This document shows, piece after piece, positions 7,452-16,719 of a stretch of 23,063 nucleotides of DNA. Source of the stretch: Isotricha intestinalis (lineage: Eukaryota > Ciliophora > Litostomatea > Vestibuliferida > Isotrichidae); contig JAJJLU010000689.1 of the NCBI GenBank assembly GCA_023807065.1, positions 1-23,063 on the forward strand, written 5' to 3'. Made by a program: the position numbers and the translations under genes. The first letter of the stretch is position 1; each line of letters starts with the position of its first letter. The notes beneath the pieces were generated by a model, which was given only the letters and a program-made list of their open reading frames with translations, was not told where the DNA came from and made no database searches.

Positions 7452-9134
7452 TTATTTTTTGTTATCTTTTCCTTCATTAGCATAATTAGCGAAATAATCC
7501 CATCCATTTAAACTATCTTCATCACTATTATAATTATCATCATATTTCTGAAGTGCAATCATAGCATTCATATCACTTATATTTTTAATTTCATTTTCTT
7601 CATATTTTTCAATTTCTTCATTATCAACTAATTTATCAGGTATTTTTAACAAAGAAAGACTCATATCTTCACATCCACATAAAACAACATTACTTTCCAT
7701 TTCTTGATTATAAAAATTGAATAATTTAATAATTTCTTTATCTTTATATTGAAATAAAAAAATAGGTTTTCCCTTTCTTAAAGACCAAAAAATTAATCTT
7801 CCTTTATTATCTCCTGTGATTAATTGTCCCATTGATTTAATGTAAATTAAAGAAGTTAAATTAATTTTAGCATCAAAGTAATTAAAATAAGAAATTTCTT
7901 TTCCTAATTTTTCCTTTCCAGGAGGACCTAAATCAATAACACAAATATTACCATTAGCACAACAAGCGAATAAATAATATTTAACATAATCTATAATAAA
8001 CTCATTAATAGTATATCCTTCAGAAGAAGTTTTAATATCATTAATAAACATTGGAGGAAAAGTATCAGTTAAATAAACTTCAATATGACCATTATTATTA
8101 CTTACAAAAATCCTATTATTTTTATTATCAAAAATCATTTTTGAATAACTATAATTTCCATCATTGAATAATTTCCCTTGATAATTTTTACTATATATTT
8201 TACTTATTTCAGCAACGAATAATTTTTTATCTTCTCCACAAGAATAAATATTTCCATTTTGTGAATCAAAGGCAACTCCAGTAACACAAGAACTATGGTA
8301 ATTTAAATCAATCATATAATCATATTGTTTATATTCACTTTCTGAAAAATGCCTAAATAAACTTATTTTACCTGAAATTAATCCAATTGCTAAAGTCTGT
8401 GAATTTTCATCAAAATATATTGAACCTATAATTTCATTAAAATTTTTTTCATATAATTTCTCAAATTTCATATTTTTAGAATTCTTTTTGATTTGAAGAT
8501 AATTAATTAATTTAAATACAAAAAATGCACTTACTCTTCCTCTTTTATCTAATTCTTTCTCATTTTTAGCTTCTTTTTTCCAAGGTAAATTATCAGCTGC
8601 ATTAGATAAATAAGCATCCATTCTACTTGTTAAATTTAAATCATTACAAGCTATAAAAATTAAATTTTCTTTTTCTAAAAAGATTATATGTTCACAACTT
8701 ATATTTTCAAATTCTATATCTTTTAAAAATTCGGGTTTATTTCTTAATAAATCAGGAAATTGATTTTTTATATCTAAAAATTCAACAAATAAATCATTTG
8801 ATATAATATCTTTTCTTGAAAGACATTCTGATAAAAATTCATTTATTTCATATTGTCTTTGTTTTAAAGTATCATATGAATTTGATGATTTAAATAAAAT
8901 AAATCCTTTAGAAACCTCTGGAACTTTTGGTATTGTTTCTGATAAGCTTGATTTTAATTCTAAAAATTCCTGATATCTTTTTTCTAATTCCCATGATTTA
9001 CTTGTATATAGATTTAATATATGGATTAAAAAAAATGTTTCATTTTTATTATTAAAGTATTTATCTTGAAATGAAGGAACTGAAACTTGTAAAATTGAAT
9101 GAGTGAGATTAGCATCTGATATTAACAAAGACAT
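7452..9134 (-). CDS. PX domain-WD40 repeat protein
   Basis: 560 aa, single exon, stop TAA. Residues ~12-128 form a PX domain. It has the hallmark Arg-Tyr motif (R53-Y54 in EKRYQEFLELKSSL), a Pro/Lys-containing loop (IPKVPEVSKG) and a second basic motif (KQRQYEINEFLSECL) before the final helix. PX domains bind phosphoinositides, usually PI3P, on endosomal membranes. From ~140 to ~505 there are about seven beta-rich repeats of WD40 type, for example SSCVTGVAFDSQNGNIYSCG followed by EDKKLFVAEIS, and LTSLIYIKSMGQLITGDNKG. The C-terminal ~55 residues are acidic and Asn/Asp-rich. There is no signal peptide or membrane segment. The likely role is an endosomal/vesicle scaffold that couples PI3P binding to protein interactions. 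Animal WDFY1/2 use FYVE with WD40, and here PX takes the lipid-binding part. It is transcribed divergently from the TLDc gene. Confidence 0.85.
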   Translation of the reverse strand: MSLLISDANLTHSILQVSVPSFQDKYFNNKNETFFLIHILNLYTSKSWELEKRYQEFLELKSSLSETIPKVPEVSKGFILFKSSNSYDTLKQRQYEINEFLSECLSRKDIISNDLFVEFLDIKNQFPDLLRNKPEFLKDIEFENISCEHIIFLEKENLIFIACNDLNLTSRMDAYLSNAADNLPWKKEAKNEKELDKRGRVSAFFVFKLINYLQIKKNSKNMKFEKLYEKNFNEIIGSIYFDENSQTLAIGLISGKISLFRHFSESEYKQYDYMIDLNYHSSCVTGVAFDSQNGNIYSCGEDKKLFVAEISKIYSKNYQGKLFNDGNYSYSKMIFDNKNNRIFVSNNNGHIEVYLTDTFPPMFINDIKTSSEGYTINEFIIDYVKYYLFACCANGNICVIDLGPPGKEKLGKEISYFNYFDAKINLTSLIYIKSMGQLITGDNKGRLIFWSLRKGKPIFLFQYKDKEIIKLFNFYNQEMESNVVLCGCEDMSLSLLKIPDKLVDNEEIEKYEENEIKNISDMNAMIALQKYDDNYNSDEDSLNGWDYFANYANEGKDNKK

Positions 9135-9248
9135 TATTTTACTTTTATAATAAAATTATTTTTATTTAATTATTAAATAAAAAATAAGAATAAATAAACA
9201 TTAAAAAATAAAAAAAAAATTGAAAAATAAAATTAACTTAAATTAAAT
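9135..9248. promoter_or_regulatory. Shared divergent promoter region (PX-WD40 / TLDc)
   Basis: Only 114 bp separate the ATGs of two genes read outward in opposite directions, so both promoters and 5' leaders must fit in it. The sequence is almost pure A/T, with A-runs preceding each start on its own strand. No individual TATA or factor site can be singled out. Confidence 0.6.
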
Positions 9249-9974
9249 ATGGAAAATGAATCATCTAAAGTATCATCTTTTGAAAAAATCAATTATATAA
9301 ATCCTCAGGATGATAATTCTATCTTAGAAATAATTAAAAATCCAAATTATGAAAATATAATAAATCCAATAATGGAAGCAATAGATTATTGTAAAGATGA
9401 TAATAGTTATGGTGATTATCCTTATTTTAGAATTCAAAATACAATTAATTTCATTCCAGAAACAGATACTCCAAGTGAAATATTAAATGAAATCCAATTA
9501 AAAGAATTACATTCACGATTACCTTATTATCATCAATATATGAATTTAAGATTAATATATTCAATTGCAAAAGATGGTTGTTTATTAAAAACTTTTTATC
9601 AAAAAGTTCAAAATGAAAAAAATTTAATTTTCGCTATAAAAGATGATGATGAGAATATATTCGGTGCTTTTTCAAATGAGGAATTTAATAATAATGGTAC
9701 TTTCTTTGGAACAGGAGAATGTTTTTTATATACTTTTTATAAAGAAAATAGAATTCATGTTTATAATTCTTCAGGAATTAATGAACATTATTTATATGGT
9801 GATGATAATCAAATTGCTTTTGGATGTTCAGATGATTATTTTAGTTTAACTCTTGAAAATGATTTTTACTCTGGTTATTCTAAACCAACTCAAACTTATA
9901 AAAATCCTGTTTTAAATGATAAAGAAAAGTTTATTATTATTAAACTTGAAGTATGGGGTTTTCAGAATAAATAA
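9249..9974 (+). CDS. TLDc domain protein (OXR1/NCOA7-type)
   Basis: 241 aa, one exon. Residues ~1-72 are an acidic, mostly unstructured leader. Residues ~75-241 are a complete TLDc domain: LHSRLPYYHQYMNLRLIYS at 87-105, then the core FGAF (138-141), GTGECFLYTF (154-163), FGCSDDYFSLTLENDFYSGY (191-210), and a closing VWGF (235-238). The GxGxCFLY...W/YxGxN-type order matches OXR1, NCOA7, TBC1D24 and similar proteins. TLDc proteins bind and regulate the vacuolar H+-ATPase and are tied to oxidative-stress tolerance. This one is close to a bare TLDc domain, without LysM or TBC parts, like short OXR1 forms. The start is the first ATG after the divergent promoter and the stop is TAA. Confidence 0.9.
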   Translation: MENESSKVSSFEKINYINPQDDNSILEIIKNPNYENIINPIMEAIDYCKDDNSYGDYPYFRIQNTINFIPETDTPSEILNEIQLKELHSRLPYYHQYMNLRLIYSIAKDGCLLKTFYQKVQNEKNLIFAIKDDDENIFGAFSNEEFNNNGTFFGTGECFLYTFYKENRIHVYNSSGINEHYLYGDDNQIAFGCSDDYFSLTLENDFYSGYSKPTQTYKNPVLNDKEKFIIIKLEVWGFQNK

Positions 9975-10295
9975 TTATTAATATAAATAAAATTAATTTT
10001 TTTGTTGATATAAATAATTATTTTTTAATTTTATTTATAAGGTAAAAAAATCAATGTTTATGAAGATTATTTTTTTATTGAATTATTTTTTTTTCTTACA
10101 ATGACCTAATTATATTTCAAAAAAAATAAAGAAATCATAAAAATTAAATAACTAAACTTTATCAAAGTGCAGATAAATAATAAAAGAGGAATAAAAATAA
10201 AAAATGCATTTTTCATAATTTTAAATATAAATAAAACTAAACAGTAATTATCAAAAAAAATATTAAAAAATACTTAAAAATTTATAAGAATCAAA
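9975..10295. other. Intergenic region before C2H2 gene
   Basis: The first ~120 bases are T-rich (3' flank of the TLDc gene). The rest becomes A-rich (leader of the zinc-finger gene). No gene, RNA or repeat was recognised. Confidence 0.6.
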
Positions 10296-11079
10296 ATGGA
10301 GAAAATGTATTATGTGAATAATAAAAACTCAAATTTAATTTTCTTTTATTTCAAAGGTAAAAAAATCATTTTTATATAAAATAATAGAATATAAAGAAAA
10401 TAAACTAAAAAATAATTTCAAATTTACATGTCCATTTAAAAATTGTTTAAAAGGATATTCACATAAAAATAAAATGTTAGCTCATTTAAGAACTCATTAT
10501 GGTATAAAACCTTTCGTTTGTTCTTTTTGTGGTAAAAATTTTAATGAAAAAGGAAATTTAAAAACTCATTTAAGAATTCATACAGGAGAAAGACCATTTA
10601 AATGTGAAAAATGTCAAAAAAGTTTTAAAGCTTTAGGTCAATTAAAAGAACATATTACTTCTCATACAGGAATAAAACCTTTTCAATGTCCAATTTGCTT
10701 AAAATATTATAGAAGAAAAGGAATTTTGAAAAATCACATTTTTATTCATCATTCTAATAAAAAGAGTTTTCCTTGTGCTTATTGTGATAAAAAATTTTCT
10801 GATAATTTTAGATTAGATAAACATATATCAAGTCATTTTTTCAAAAATGATAATCATTTAATCAATGATTCTGTTTCTCAAATTTCTACTTATCAAAATG
10901 AAAATAAAGGTTATAATAAAGAAAGAAAAAGTTCTTTGAATTGTAATGAAATTTTTGAATTATTAGAAAAAGATTTAAATAATCATAATTTAAATTATAA
11001 TTATTATAGTTATGGTAATAAATTTAATGATGAAAATGATTTATTCGAAATGGAAATAGGAAATTTTTTTTCCTGTTAA
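10296..11079 (+). CDS. C2H2 zinc-finger protein, five fingers (two exons)
   Basis: Exon 1 is 10296-10356 and exon 2 10388-11079, with a 31-nt intron. The spliced product is 250 aa. Splicing is needed to recover the first finger, whose cysteines lie upstream of the longest open frame. Five C2H2 fingers occupy residues ~33-172: C35/C40/H53/H57 (C-x4-C spacing as in TFIIIA-like fingers), C65/C68/H81/H85, C93/C96/H109/H113, C121/C124/H137/H141 and C150/C153/H166/H170. The linkers THYGIKPF, HTGERPF and HTGIKPF match the TGEKPF linker that marks DNA-binding tandem fingers. The last ~75 residues are Asn/Ser/Tyr-rich and probably disordered. It is a likely nuclear sequence-specific DNA- or RNA-binding regulator with unknown targets. 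The exact 5' start is somewhat less certain than the finger region. Confidence 0.85.
10357..10387 (+). other. Spliceosomal intron, 31 nt
   Basis: Begins GTAAAAAAAT and ends AATAATAG, and contains an in-frame TAA. Removal joins ...FYFK to EYKENKLKNNFKFTCPF and restores zinc finger 1. Phase 1. Confidence 0.8.
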
Positions 11080-11120
11080 AATTTAAATTTATAAATAAAA
11101 AGAGAGTAAGCCAATATTTT

Positions 11121-11147
11121 TGTTAATTTATTAGTAATAAATTAACA
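11121..11147. repeat. Perfect 13-bp inverted repeat, 1-nt centre
   Basis: TGTTAATTTATTA (11121-11133), a single G at 11134, then its exact reverse complement (11135-11147). It lies 42 bases after the stop codon of the zinc-finger gene. In RNA the innermost pairs would open to form a small loop. It may act in 3'-end formation or be a chance palindrome of A/T-rich DNA. Confidence 0.6.
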
Positions 11148-11154
11148 GATTATT

Positions 11155-11229
11155 TTAATTTTGATATATCTTTTTAACTTAATATATAAAATCATTAGAA
11201 AATATAAATCAAAAAGATATCAAAATTAA
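11155..11229. repeat. Imperfect inverted repeat with ~35-nt spacer
   Basis: The left arm, 11155-11175, and right arm, 11211-11229 (AAAAAGATATCAAAATTAA), are reverse complements apart from a 2-nt AT insertion in the left arm. Together with the neighbouring perfect palindrome, it places two strong hairpin-capable elements within ~110 bases downstream of one gene. Confidence 0.5.
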
Positions 11230-12201
11230 TTGATATATTTATAATAAATGTAATTGTATATATATATTAAAAATTTTTAATTTTAGAATTTAGTTGTTTT
11301 CATCAATTATTTATATAAAAGTGAGTTTTTTAATAAAAATTATTTTTAACTTCAATAAACATTTTAAAATTGTTCTTTTTTTAACAATAAATTAATATTT
11401 AATATTTTAAAAGCTTTTTAATCATATAAATTAATTTTTATTTATTTTCAATGTCTAAAAATTTAAAAACCAACTTTTTCATTATTTTTTTATTAGGTAT
11501 TATTAAAATTTATTGTTGATAATAATAAATTATAATACTCTTATAATTTCATTAATTTCCTTTTTAAATATCTAATTTAACTTTTTTTAAATAGCACAAA
11601 TCTTTATCTTAATTATAATGATGATATAATCAATTAATAATAATTAATTACATTATCATAATCATTAACTATCAAAAAATAAAAAAATTCTTTAAATACT
11701 ATATAGTATCTAAATACTTTTCAATTTATTTTTCTTTATTTTTCATTTTGAAATAAAATAATTAATTCATTAATATGTGGATTGATTTCTAATCACATTA
11801 AATAATTTTATTATTAATGATTTTTTGTGTGCTAAAAAAAATGAAAGTTTAAGAAAATATTTTTTAATATTTAAAAAATACATAATTATGTTTTATTTTG
11901 TTCTTTTATTATCAAATGATAATTTTTAAAACAACTTAAAAAAAAAATAAAGATAAATAAAAGAATTGAATATAAAACTCCTTTATAAAAATTTTAATTC
12001 CAATATGAATTAAAATTTAAAAAATTAAAAGAATAAAACTCAAATTAGAAAAATTATTTTCTTAAAAGAAAAAATTTCATCAATGGAAAAAATTTTAAAT
12101 GTATTAAATAATATAAATGGTTCAAAATAAAAAATTTTTTTCTCATTAATTTTTGATAATGGATATATGTTTAATTATAATTTTTTAACAAACTCACACA
12201 A

Positions 12202-15066
12202 ATGTGGAGCCCAAATGAAGATAAAATAGAAGAAATAATATCTTTTTTAAAAGAAACTCAATCACCAAAAAATGAAATTCAAAAAGACATATTTAAGGTA
12301 ATAATTAATTTGATTATTTTAGAAATTTGATGCTTATTCTAAAGATAAAGATTTTCCAAAAAATTTATTATATATTTTGAACTCTCCTTCACAATCAATT
12401 GATATTAGATTATATGCAGGAAATATTCTTAAAGTTCAAATTGAATCAAATAATCCTGGATTAGATTATGATAGTATTAATTATATTAAAAATAATTTAT
12501 TGACTTATTATTATGATAGGGAAATTCCAATTAAAAAAGAAATATCAAATATTATTATTTCTTTTATTACTATTTATGGATTAAATACATGGCCTGAAAT
12601 ATTAAATATATTAAGTCAAAATTTAGATAAAAAAGATTATATTGAAAATACAGCTCAAATATTAAATTTAATAATAGAAGATTCAAGAGATGTTTTAGAA
12701 AGTGGGTTTTCTAGTTATTTGAATGAGATAATTGATAAAATCATTTTTGCTCTCCAAAGTTCTAAATCTAATCAAATTAATAAAATCTTCCTTAATATAC
12801 TTTCCACTTTATTTGAATCTTGCCCGAATATTATGTTTGAAAAAATGAGAGAATTCATTCCAATATTAAAAAAATTATCCTATAGTCAAGATCAAAATAT
12901 TTTATCAAAAATAGAAAAAATATGGTATATAGTTATTCATCTTGATAAAGTTTATGTAAATCAATATTTTGAAGATTTATTTTCATTTTTTTTAAAAAAT
13001 CTCTCTGAAAAAAATTACGACCAAAGCTTTGTAGCAGCTCAATTTTTCATATATTTAATTTCCACAGAAGAAGATTTTTTAAAAGATGAAAAAATAAAAG
13101 AAACCTTAAGACAAAAATTACAAGAGCTTTTACCGATAGTGATAAATAACATGGTATTAAGTGATAAAGACATTAACTATTTAGATAATAAATTCCAAAA
13201 CGAATTAGTGATACGTTCAATAACCAATAGTAGTAATACAAGCAACGTAACAAACAGTGGAGGCGGTTCTGAAGGGACAGGTTCTGGAACGAGTAATACG
13301 AACTCAAATGGAACAAACTCTAACTCCAATAGCAATTCTAACAATGGGAGTGGAAATGGATCTTCAGGAAGTAATAGTGGAAGTAATTCAGGATCTTCTT
13401 TCACTAGTGAAAATTCCAGTTCGAATGATTATAATCCTTATAGTACTTTAAGGAAATGTTGTAGTCGAATTTTAGATAATATTTCTTTTATTTATCCTTT
13501 TGAAACTTTTAATGTTATTAGACCTATTTTAGAAAAAGAATTACAATCTAGTGAAGATTTAGTTAAAGAAAGATCTATTTTAGCTTTTGGTGCTATTGCT
13601 CAAGGATGCTATAATCAGGTTATTAATCATTTAAGTATTTTAATTCCTTTTTTATTAAGGGAATTACAACATCCTGATAAATATGTTAGAGCTATTACTT
13701 GTTGGTGTTTGAGTAGATATATTAAATATATTTTAGTTGATAATTATGCTGAAAATAAAGATGATTTATTTAAAGAGTTTTTAACTGAAATTTTAAAGAA
13801 ATTATTAGATAAGGAAAGTATAGTTAGAGAAGCTGCTGAAACTACTTTTCAAGAAATTATCTTTTGTAAAAAAAGTCTAGTAGAACCTTATTTATTTGAT
13901 GTTTTAAAAGTTATTACAAGTGTTTTTGATAAATATACCGGAAGTAATTTATTGTCTATATATGATACTTTGTTGGTTATTATGGATTATTATGGAGATA
14001 TTTTTCTTAATCAAAGTTTTGTTGAAGAAATTATTAAATGTTTAGTTCAAAAATGGTATGATTTAGTTAAATCTAATGATGTTTTAACTCTTCCTTCTTT
14101 TTTTGAAGTAGTTATTTCACTTATTAGAGTAAGTGGTAATTTTCTTATAAATTATTGTGACTATTTTCTCACTGGATGTTTAAAGATAATTGAAATTAAT
14201 GTGAATGAATTAAAAAATACTAATTATTCTGTAATTAATATAGAAAATGAATTATTATCTAAAAGTTTAGATATGATTTCTTCTTTAACACAAAAATTTC
14301 CTTCTTATATAAAGACCTCTCCTATTAAGAAAAATATAATAGAATTTTTATTTGAAATGATTAAAGTAAAAGATTTAAATATAAAAAATTATGTAATAAT
14401 ATTATTTGGAGATATGATTAAAGTAAATCACGAATTGTTAAGTAAAGAATATAATATATTATTTGAAACTTTGATTCCTTTATTAGAATTAATTCCAAAT
14501 AAAGGAGAAAAAGACACAGATAAATTATCAGTATGTAATAATTCAATTTGGACGATTGGCTTATTAAGTTTATATTTCCCTCAAGAATCAACAAAATATA
14601 TAGATAAAATATTTGTTAAATTAAATGATATATTATGTCTGCAAAAAGTAAGATTAATTAATATAATTAATAGATGAATGTTTCCTTAGCTCAAAATATA
14701 TCAATTTGTATAGGAAGATTAGCTTTAGCAGGACCAAAAATTGTTAGTAAATATTTAGATAAGTTTTTAAATATTTTTTGTTTAAGTTTAACTCATTTAA
14801 AAGATTCTCCTGAAAAAAGAGATTCTTTCAAAGGATTATGTGAAGCTATTAGTTTTAATCCTAAAGATGTTTTTAATTCTTTTAATCAATTATGTGAAGC
14901 TTTTTGTTGTTATGAAAATCCACCTGAAGATTTAGAAAAGACTTTTAAAAAAATAATATATAGTTTCAATGTTTCATATAAAGATAAATTTTATGAAGCA
15001 TTTTTAAATTTTCCTGAAACTTTAAGGATGAAAATGGAAAAACAATTCAAAGTTAAAATTGATTAA
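12202..15066 (+). CDS. TNPO1: Transportin (importin-beta2 / karyopherin-beta2), three exons
   Basis: Exons 12202-12297, 12323-14647 and 14674-15066 are joined by 25- and 26-nt introns to give 937 aa (human transportin-1 is about 890-898). HEAT-repeat signatures match transportin along the whole length. The N terminus reads WSPNEDKIEEIISFLKETQS. The central block has TLRKCCSRILDNIS, then ILAFGAIAQGC and YVRAITCWCLSRY. SVCNNSIWTIGLLSLYFPQE follows, and the C-terminal IGRLALAGPKIV and RDSFKGLCEAI end near the stop. It carries PY-NLS cargo such as RNA-binding proteins into the nucleus under RanGTP control. The usual acidic H8 loop is replaced at residues ~331-403 by a Gly/Ser/Asn/Thr tract. Two of the three exons would look like separate genes without the micro-introns. 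Confidence 0.92.
12298..12322 (+). other. Spliceosomal micro-intron, 25 nt
   Basis: GTAATAATT...TTATTTTAG between ...IQKDIFK and KFDAYSKDK. Phase 0; it contains in-frame stops. Removal reconstitutes the transportin N-terminal HEAT repeat. Confidence 0.88.
13217..13435 (+). other. Gly/Ser/Asn low-complexity loop replacing transportin acidic loop
   Basis: This codes for about 73 residues of nearly pure Gly, Ser, Asn and Thr (for example NSGGGSEGTGSGTSNT) at the position of the H8 loop of transportin. The DNA is visibly richer in G+C than its surroundings and uses codons rare elsewhere in the window (GGC, GGG, ACG, AAC, AGC, TCC). It is in frame and flanked by conserved HEAT repeats on both sides. 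Confidence 0.85.
14648..14673 (+). other. Spliceosomal micro-intron, 26 nt
   Basis: GTAAGATTAA...ATTAATAG between ...NDILCLQK and MNVSLAQNISICIGRL. Phase 0. Reading through it ends at a TGA after 'IINR', whereas removing it continues the transportin alignment. Confidence 0.88.
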
Positions 15067-15391
15067 TATCATTATTTTTTCTATTCGAAAATAATATTAT
15101 TTTATTATATTTTTATTTTATAAGTTTATCCTGCATTTTCGAACAAAAAAGTATTTTCATATCTCAAAAACTAAATTTTTAGATTAGAATACTTCTCGCA
15201 TTTAGGTATAAATAATTAGCGGGGGTTATTAAAATATATATCTTAATATTATTAATGTAGGCTTTATAAATAAATTTTTAAAAATATAATTACATAATAT
15301 TATTCTAATTTGGAATATAAATGTTTAAAATATTTTTTAAAAATTGGTAATATTTTATAATCATAACTTTTAAAAAATTATAAACTGAAGG
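15067..15391. other. Intergenic region between transportin and PIAS/Siz genes
   Basis: AT-rich, with a few GC-richer words (CTTCTCGCA at 15192, GCGGGGG near 15219-15225). AAGTATT and AATACTT arms about 40 bases apart could form a weak hairpin. No gene or known RNA was recognised. Confidence 0.5.
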
Positions 15392-16642
15392 ATGAATGAT
15401 AATGAAATATTTGTTAAAATTAATTGTCCTTGTTTTAATGAAGAAAAAACAGTAAATTTAAATTATTATTCAGGAAAGGCTTTAATTAAATGTCCAAAAT
15501 GTAAAAAATATCAACATAAAATTTGTTTAGAAAAATTAACCAATATGAATCCTTATTATATTTGTCCAGATTGTCAATTAGAAAATTTAGATTTATTTAT
15601 AGAACAAAAAAAGAAAATAGCTAGAATACTTTTCCATGGAAAAGATTTACCAAATGTTAGAATAATAAAATGTTGTTTTGAAATAGCGAAAATTATTCCA
15701 TTAAAAGATAATAATATCAAAGGAGATGAATATATACTTTTTAGATGTCTAAAAATCGATGATGAAGGATTTAATACTTTATGGCCTGGATTTTTTGATA
15801 TGTATATTAATAAACTTATGCAATCAAATCCTTTAAATGAAGAAAAAGAATTAACAAGAGAAATTGCTTTTAGAGTTTCTGAAAAAATTAAAAAAAAAAC
15901 TTATTTAAAAGTAAGTTCAGATTTAAAAAACTTTAAAAAAACAGGTAAAAATGAATTATTATTAAATTTTAATGGTAAGAATAATAAAAAAGATGATTTT
16001 ATATTATCAATAGATTATGTTAGAGAAAAAAAAATAGAAGAAGTGATAGAAAGTATTCCTTCTAAAAATAAGGAAAAAGAAAAAAATGAAAATCTAAAAT
16101 ATAATGAATTAATTAGTTTATTAGATATTTATACTGATTCAGACTTTATTAATATTCCTGCGAAAGGATGGAAATGTTCTCATTTAGGATGTTTTAATTT
16201 AAAAACTTTTTTAGGTTATATGGAACATACTAGATCATATAAATGTCCTTTTTGTTCTCAGAAAGTAGGATTGATTTATAAATGTAATGAAATGAAAAAT
16301 ATAATAGAAAAATATTATTTAAAAGGAAAAAATGAAGTTTTAGTTGATTCTAATTATAATGTTATTGAAGAAAATGAAAAGAATGATGGTTTAGATTTTT
16401 TAAAATTGAAAAATACTATTAATGAAAATATTAATGTTAGAAATATTAATGAAATTATTGAGGATAATAATATTTCACAATTAGATAATATTGAAAAGCT
16501 TGATTATATTATTGATGAATTTTTTATTAAGAATTTTAAGAATAAAAAAGATAAAAGATTTGAAATTAGTATTAAAACTGATTGGGATAAATTTTTTTCT
16601 TGTAAATGTCTTTTAACCAAAAATTTATTAATAGATAAATAA
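15392..16642 (+). CDS. SUMO E3 ligase of the PIAS/Siz family (PHD + PINIT-like + SP-RING)
   Basis: 416 aa, one exon. Residues 12-61 are a PHD-type C4HC3 zinc finger: C12, C14, C34, C37, H42, C45, C58, C61 (KCPKCKKYQHKICLEKL). About 70-210 resemble the PINIT region, ending DDFILSIDYVREKK. Residues 260-290 are the SP-RING (MIZ) finger WKCSHLGCFNLKTFLGYMEH...YKCPFCSQ, with C262, H264, C285 and C288, and C267 as in PIAS proteins. A hydrophobic-acidic motif YIIDE at 372-376 could be a SUMO-interacting motif. SP-RING ligases recruit Ubc9~SUMO and act mostly in the nucleus on chromatin and transcription factors. PHD plus SP-RING is the architecture of plant SIZ1 rather than animal PIAS. There is no obvious N-terminal SAP domain. 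Confidence 0.88.
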   Translation: MNDNEIFVKINCPCFNEEKTVNLNYYSGKALIKCPKCKKYQHKICLEKLTNMNPYYICPDCQLENLDLFIEQKKKIARILFHGKDLPNVRIIKCCFEIAKIIPLKDNNIKGDEYILFRCLKIDDEGFNTLWPGFFDMYINKLMQSNPLNEEKELTREIAFRVSEKIKKKTYLKVSSDLKNFKKTGKNELLLNFNGKNNKKDDFILSIDYVREKKIEEVIESIPSKNKEKEKNENLKYNELISLLDIYTDSDFINIPAKGWKCSHLGCFNLKTFLGYMEHTRSYKCPFCSQKVGLIYKCNEMKNIIEKYYLKGKNEVLVDSNYNVIEENEKNDGLDFLKLKNTINENINVRNINEIIEDNNISQLDNIEKLDYIIDEFFIKNFKNKKDKRFEISIKTDWDKFFSCKCLLTKNLLIDK

Positions 16643-16719
16643 AAAAAGTATTTTTTTTTTTAAATAAAATAAAATTAATTTTTTTTTTTCAAACATTATA
16701 AAATAGAAAAATTCAATTA

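Larger units (their letters stand above)
11080..12201. other. 1.1 kb intergenic region with inverted repeats
   Basis: The largest gene-free stretch apart from the 3171-5166 gap. It contains a perfect 13-bp inverted repeat just after the zinc-finger gene and a second, larger imperfect one (both listed separately). The rest is A/T-rich without recognisable coding or RNA genes. A 15-codon open frame at 12083-12130 lies in the presumed transportin leader but has no supporting evidence. The last 20 bases before 12202 (acaaactcacac) are less T-rich and form the start context. Confidence 0.6.

Noticed and set aside
10035..10060. AAGGTAAAAAAATCA near 10037 repeated at the 10357 splice donor
   Set aside because: A 15-base match in this composition is weak, and no upstream exon that would splice there could be found.
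12083..12130. 15-codon upstream open frame (MEKILNVLNNINGSK) before transportin
   Set aside because: Such short frames are expected by chance in A/T-rich leaders, and the transcript start is unknown.
13177..13451. Open frames on both strands over the Gly/Ser/Asn tract
   Set aside because: They are shadows of the repetitive, stop-poor transportin loop. The transportin frame is supported by conserved HEAT repeats on both sides.
15215..15230. GCGGGGG word as part of an RNA gene or G-quadruplex
   Set aside because: A single G-run without partner runs or a convincing stem; only a weak 7-bp hairpin lies nearby.
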